A DNA stretch of 39,062 nt from Halothiobacillus sp. GTDB taxonomy: Bacteria; Pseudomonadota; Gammaproteobacteria; Halothiobacillales; Halothiobacillaceae. The first letter of the stretch is position 1; each line of letters opens with the position of its first letter. The DNA is taken from assembly GCF_028710545.1 (NCBI RefSeq), contig NZ_JAQTTX010000009.1, forward strand, positions 1 to 39,062, given 5' to 3'. The position numbers and the translations under genes are program-made. Of the stretch, positions 36,117 to 39,062 are shown one piece after another. The notes under the pieces are model-generated. The model searched no databases. It was given only the letters and a program-made list of their open reading frames with translations, and was not told the origin of the DNA.

Positions 36117-37474
36117 TGGGGATAGTCTCCTGTAGCAACCCGAAGCTGGGCCACTTGCATATTGAAATCATTGACTGCTTTGAGGTAATCGACCTGTGTG
36201 GATGTATTCCCGGCTACGGCCATACCCAGTATGCCCCCATCGACCAAACCGGCCTGAAAATCGAGGAAACTGCTGATCATCCAACGCTTGGATGCGACAC
36301 GTGCCTCTTCTAGCGCTTGAATCTGAGCGTGTAACGACGCCACATTTCGGTAGGCTTCCGTCACCTGATAGGGAATCCCGACCTGAGCCAGTTGCGCCTT
36401 GGCGACAGCACCGCGCAATTCGGCTTCGGCACCACTCACGTTAGCCGACAACTCACCGGGATTGAAATCCCATTTGATGCCGATGACCGGGGTGGCAAAC
36501 GCCGAGTTGAGCGGGTCGTAGATATAGGGGTTATCCAGCCGATCACGCCCCGGCGTGTACTGAGCCTGTGCCATGACACCCGCGTAAATGTTCGGGTAAC
36601 GCTCTGCCTTGCGCGCCTGAACGTAGGATCGCAAGGCGGCCAGACCGGATTCGGCCATATGCATCTCGGGGCGATTGGCCAGCGCTTCGTTGGAAAACTG
36701 CTTTAAGCTGCCATCGGGCATCGTGACCGGTGTGATGTGGTCATCGGCCACGGTCAGCGGATCATCGATCGGCACACCGATGATGGTTTTGAGCCCGGCC
36801 AACGCAATCTGCTCGACGCCGGTGGCCTCAGCGATGTATTTATCCATCAAACCCAGACCGTTTTGCAATGCATAGAGATCCCGCATCGAACCATTACCGG
36901 AATCCACTTTTTTCTTGAGTGGCGCCTCGGCATCGGCCAGCTGATGGCGCACACCGACCAGGAACTGCCGGGTGTCGCGGGCAGTCAGGTAGCCATAATA
37001 GGCGCGTCGAACCGTAAGCCAGGTCTGTCCCTTGGCCAGTGCGACCTCATCGGATTTGAGCTGTTTGTTGTATTTTGCCGCCGTCATGTAATTCGAGAGC
37101 TTGCCGAAGGTGTACAACGGCTTGATGATCGAAGCGGTAATACCCGAAGTCACCGTGATGCCATCGTTGATGGTATTGCCATCGTCGCGCAGCGTGCATC
37201 CACCCGCCGGGCAGCTGTTGGTGCCATTCGTGAACAAACCATCACTGGCCTTGGGTGCCAGCGCGGCGTACAAATTGACGCTTGCGCGAATTCCACCCTC
37301 GCCTTGTACTTTTTGAATCAATGCCTGAGCCGCAGCCACGTTCGCGCGCTGCTCTTCAATGCGCGGATCGGCATTCAGGGCCATTTGGGTGGCCTGCTCG
37401 AGGTTGACGGTCTGCGCCTGTGCCATGCCGCTGAACGCGGCCAATGCCAAAAATATCAGGTGCGTTTTTCTCAT
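36113..37474 (-). CDS. TolC-family outer-membrane protein embedded in the mla operon
   Basis: A 453-residue outer-membrane factor. It has a signal peptide (MRKTHLIFLALAAFSGMAQA, cleavage before QT) and no lipobox. Two helical outer-membrane efflux repeats follow: LEQATQMALNADPRIEEQRANVAAAQALIQ, and in the second half LANRPEMHMAESGLAALRSYVQARKAERYPNI. Cys residues in SCPAGGCTLRDDG suggest a disulfide in an exposed loop. It overlaps mlaD and mlaC by 4 bp each, so it is translationally coupled to both. TolC-like channels normally serve efflux or secretion; here the position suggests a role with the Mla transporter, which is inference. It is unlike the NodT lipoprotein at 9689. Confidence 0.9.
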   Translation of the reverse strand: MRKTHLIFLALAAFSGMAQAQTVNLEQATQMALNADPRIEEQRANVAAAQALIQKVQGEGGIRASVNLYAALAPKASDGLFTNGTNSCPAGGCTLRDDGNTINDGITVTSGITASIIKPLYTFGKLSNYMTAAKYNKQLKSDEVALAKGQTWLTVRRAYYGYLTARDTRQFLVGVRHQLADAEAPLKKKVDSGNGSMRDLYALQNGLGLMDKYIAEATGVEQIALAGLKTIIGVPIDDPLTVADDHITPVTMPDGSLKQFSNEALANRPEMHMAESGLAALRSYVQARKAERYPNIYAGVMAQAQYTPGRDRLDNPYIYDPLNSAFATPVIGIKWDFNPGELSANVSGAEAELRGAVAKAQLAQVGIPYQVTEAYRNVASLHAQIQALEEARVASKRWMISSFLDFQAGLVDGGILGMAVAGNTSTQVDYLKAVNDFNMQVAQLRVATGDYPQ

Positions 37475-37935
37475 TGCGCTGCTGCCTTGTTGAATAAAAA
37501 TTTAGAGATAACTTTTTCCAGAATGACGGCTGATTGTGTCATCGTGATTTTATCGCCGTTTTTCAGTACCTTCGTATCGCCACCGGGCGAAATTTCGATG
37601 TACTGGGCACCCAAAAGTCCGGCAGTGTAGATGCTGGCGAACGAATCCTTCGGCAGATTATCGTATTGCGAACTGATGACCATGGTCACCACGGCCTCGA
37701 AGGTATTTGGATCAATCTGGATGTGGGAAACCCGCCCGATCGTGACGCCGGCCATCTTGATCGGTGAACGATCCGTCAGGCCGCCGATGTTGTCGAACTC
37801 GGCTGTGAGCGTATAACCCGAAACCGAGCTGGTGCCAAAATCGCTCCATTTGAGTGTCAGCACGAGCAAAGCGGCAATCCCGGCCAGCACGAAGGCACCA
37901 ACCACCATTTCAATTCCACGTTGTGCATTCATCAT
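37471..37935 (-). CDS. mlaD: MlaD MCE-domain protein
   Basis: A 154-residue protein with one N-terminal transmembrane helix (about 7-27, IEMVVGAFVLAGIAALLVLTL) and a single MCE domain (FDNIGGLTDRSPIKMAGVTIGRV, then AGLLGAQYIEISPGG). It forms the hexameric periplasmic ring of the MlaFEDB phospholipid transporter. It begins directly after the mlaE stop, with two possible ATGs (37935 and 37932). The C-terminal tail after the MCE core is short and hydrophobic (VISKFLFN). Confidence 0.96.
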   Translation of the reverse strand: MMNAQRGIEMVVGAFVLAGIAALLVLTLKWSDFGTSSVSGYTLTAEFDNIGGLTDRSPIKMAGVTIGRVSHIQIDPNTFEAVVTMVISSQYDNLPKDSFASIYTAGLLGAQYIEISPGGDTKVLKNGDKITMTQSAVILEKVISKFLFNKAAAQ

Positions 37936-38736
37936 TCAGGCCCCAAACATCCAGGCGGTCAAAATAAAATCCAGTCCCAGCACACTGAGCGAGCTCAGCA
38001 CCACGGTTCGTGTGGTCGCGCGGGAAATCCCAAGCGACGTCGGTTCTGCATTAAAACCTTCAAAAACGGCAATCAAACCAATGACGGCACCAAAAACCAG
38101 GCTCTTGATCACGCCATTGAGCACGTCGTCCATGGGTTGCATCTGCTGCTGGATTTGCCCCCAGTACGAGGCAGGATCAACACCCAGCACAACCACTCCG
38201 ATGAAGTAGCCGCCAGCAATCCCAACGAGGGAGAACAACCCGGCCAGCAAGGGCATGGAGAACACCGCTCCCCAAAACCGTGGTGCCACGACCCGACGCA
38301 GTGGATCGACCGCCATCATTTCCATGGCAGAAAGCTGCTCGGTGGTTTTCATCAAGGCGATCTCCGCGGTGACGGCGGAACCCGCCCGACCGGCGAACAG
38401 CAAAGCCGTCACGACCGGACCGAGTTCCCGAACCAGCGATAAGGCCACCATCACGCCCAACGATTCGGTCGCATTAAACTTGGAGAGAATATTGTAGCCC
38501 TGCAAACCCAGCACCAGACCGACAAACCCACCGGAAATCAGAATAATGACCAAGGACAAGACGCCAATCGCGTACAACTCCTGAATGATCAGCCGGGGAC
38601 GTGTCCAGGCCGGCAACAATCGCCACAGCAAATGCCCCGTAAACAGAACCATTTGCCCGGAATGCGCCGCGGCCGCCATAGCAGCCTGCCCGAGCAGCGC
38701 CAAGCCATCGAGAAAAGCGTTACGGTGCCCGTTCAT
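37936..38736 (-). CDS. mlaE: MlaE ABC-type lipid permease
   Basis: A 266-residue permease with about five membrane segments. [68 protein letters not shown] and [11 protein letters not shown] are the conserved MlaE/YrbE signature. It is the inner-membrane core of MlaFEDB. Its start overlaps the mlaF stop by 4 bp. Confidence 0.97.
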   Translation of the reverse strand: MNGHRNAFLDGLALLGQAAMAAAAHSGQMVLFTGHLLWRLLPAWTRPRLIIQELYAIGVLSLVIILISGGFVGLVLGLQGYNILSKFNATESLGVMVALSLVRELGPVVTALLFAGRAGSAVTAEIALMKTTEQLSAMEMMAVDPLRRVVAPRFWGAVFSMPLLAGLFSLVGIAGGYFIGVVVLGVDPASYWGQIQQQMQPMDDVLNGVIKSLVFGAVIGLIAVFEGFNAEPTSLGISRATTRTVVLSSLSVLGLDFILTAWMFGA

Positions 38737-39062
38737 CGAATCTCCCTGCGCCGACTTGCTGTCGCCGCCTTATCCGGGCAAGGCAGCAAGCCCAGTGCCT
38801 CGGCGAAGTTTCTGGCCGAGCGTTGGCCAAGTTCCGAGTGATCATCGTCCGGTGCGCCTTCGAGAAACTGGCGCAAGAACGTATTGCCCGACATCTGCGC
38901 GCGCAACGCGTCGGGCGATCCGGACGCCACGATCCGGGCCTGATTGAGCACCACAACGTAGTCGGCAATGGAAAGTGCTTCGGTGACGTCATGGGAGACC
39001 AGCACGCTGGTCAATCCCAAAGCCTGGTTCAGCGAGGCGATCAGTCGCAGAAGCACACCCAC
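38733..39062 (-). CDS. mlaF: MlaF ABC ATPase, C-terminal part (cut by window edge)
   Basis: The last 109 codons of an ATP-binding protein that continues past the window edge. [32 protein letters not shown] includes the H-loop His, and [21 protein letters not shown] matches the MlaF tail region. Walker A, signature and Walker B lie outside. The identity follows from the mlaE overlap and the conserved tail. It powers phospholipid movement through MlaE. Confidence 0.93.
   Translation of the reverse strand: MGVLLRLIASLNQALGLTSVLVSHDVTEALSIADYVVVLNQARIVASGSPDALRAQMSGNTFLRQFLEGAPDDDHSELGQRSARNFAEALGLLPCPDKAATASRRREIR

Overview
The window reads as a chromosomal segment of a gammaproteobacterium. 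The mla-murA-his block, the dnaX-ybaB-recR cluster with an adjacent 4.5S RNA gene, the moderately high GC and the short-form HisG all fit this. A Halothiobacillus-like chemolithoautotroph would be a reasonable guess, but the sequence alone does not settle the genus.

Layout: (1) 1-3176: the start of thiD (minus strand, cut by the window edge), a YihY/BrkB membrane protein and a large unrecognised membrane-anchored protein. (2) 3177-9690: an accessory segment behind a tRNA-Val(GAC) gene that has a very clear promoter and terminator. It holds a Type III-like restriction-modification locus (Mod methyltransferase, three small genes including a DUF4160/DUF2442 pair, and a Res helicase-nuclease). 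Small palindromic repeat elements flank it. The mod gene is a mosaic: an AT-richer central target-recognition region, and an in-frame array of 138-bp tandem repeats made of the CCCTCTCCC/GGGAGAGGG palindromic repeat. (3) 9689-14353: a tightly coupled MacAB-TolC-like efflux operon whose four genes are joined by ATGA overlaps. (4) 14354-16212: an AT-rich intergenic stretch with DnaA-box-like sites, then an MgtC/DUF4010 membrane protein. (5) 16268-27654: a glycogen region. glgC, a GH57 amylase and malQ run leftward; glgB, glgA, a DUF1631 protein and a PilZ protein run rightward. A 315-bp structured MITE-like element sits between the two arms. (6) 27678-30600: recR, ybaB, dnaX and the SRP RNA gene. 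(7) 30649-39062: one long leftward block, mlaF-mlaE-mlaD-tolC-like-mlaC-mlaB-murA-hisG-hisD-hisC.

How the genes work together: GlgC makes ADP-glucose, GlgA polymerises it, GlgB branches it, and the GH57 enzyme and MalQ remodel or degrade alpha-glucans. Translational overlap of glgA with a DUF1631 gene followed by a PilZ gene suggests that glycogen expression is tied to c-di-GMP-related functions. The Mla genes encode the inner-membrane ABC machine and periplasmic carrier that move phospholipids between membranes; here a TolC-family outer-membrane protein is translationally coupled on both sides to mlaD and mlaC, an unusual addition.

Most notable points: the TolC-like gene inside mla; the mosaic, repeat-invaded Mod with small accessory genes between mod and res; and a family of small non-coding elements with terminal inverted repeats and 4-bp target duplications sharing an internal 25-bp module.
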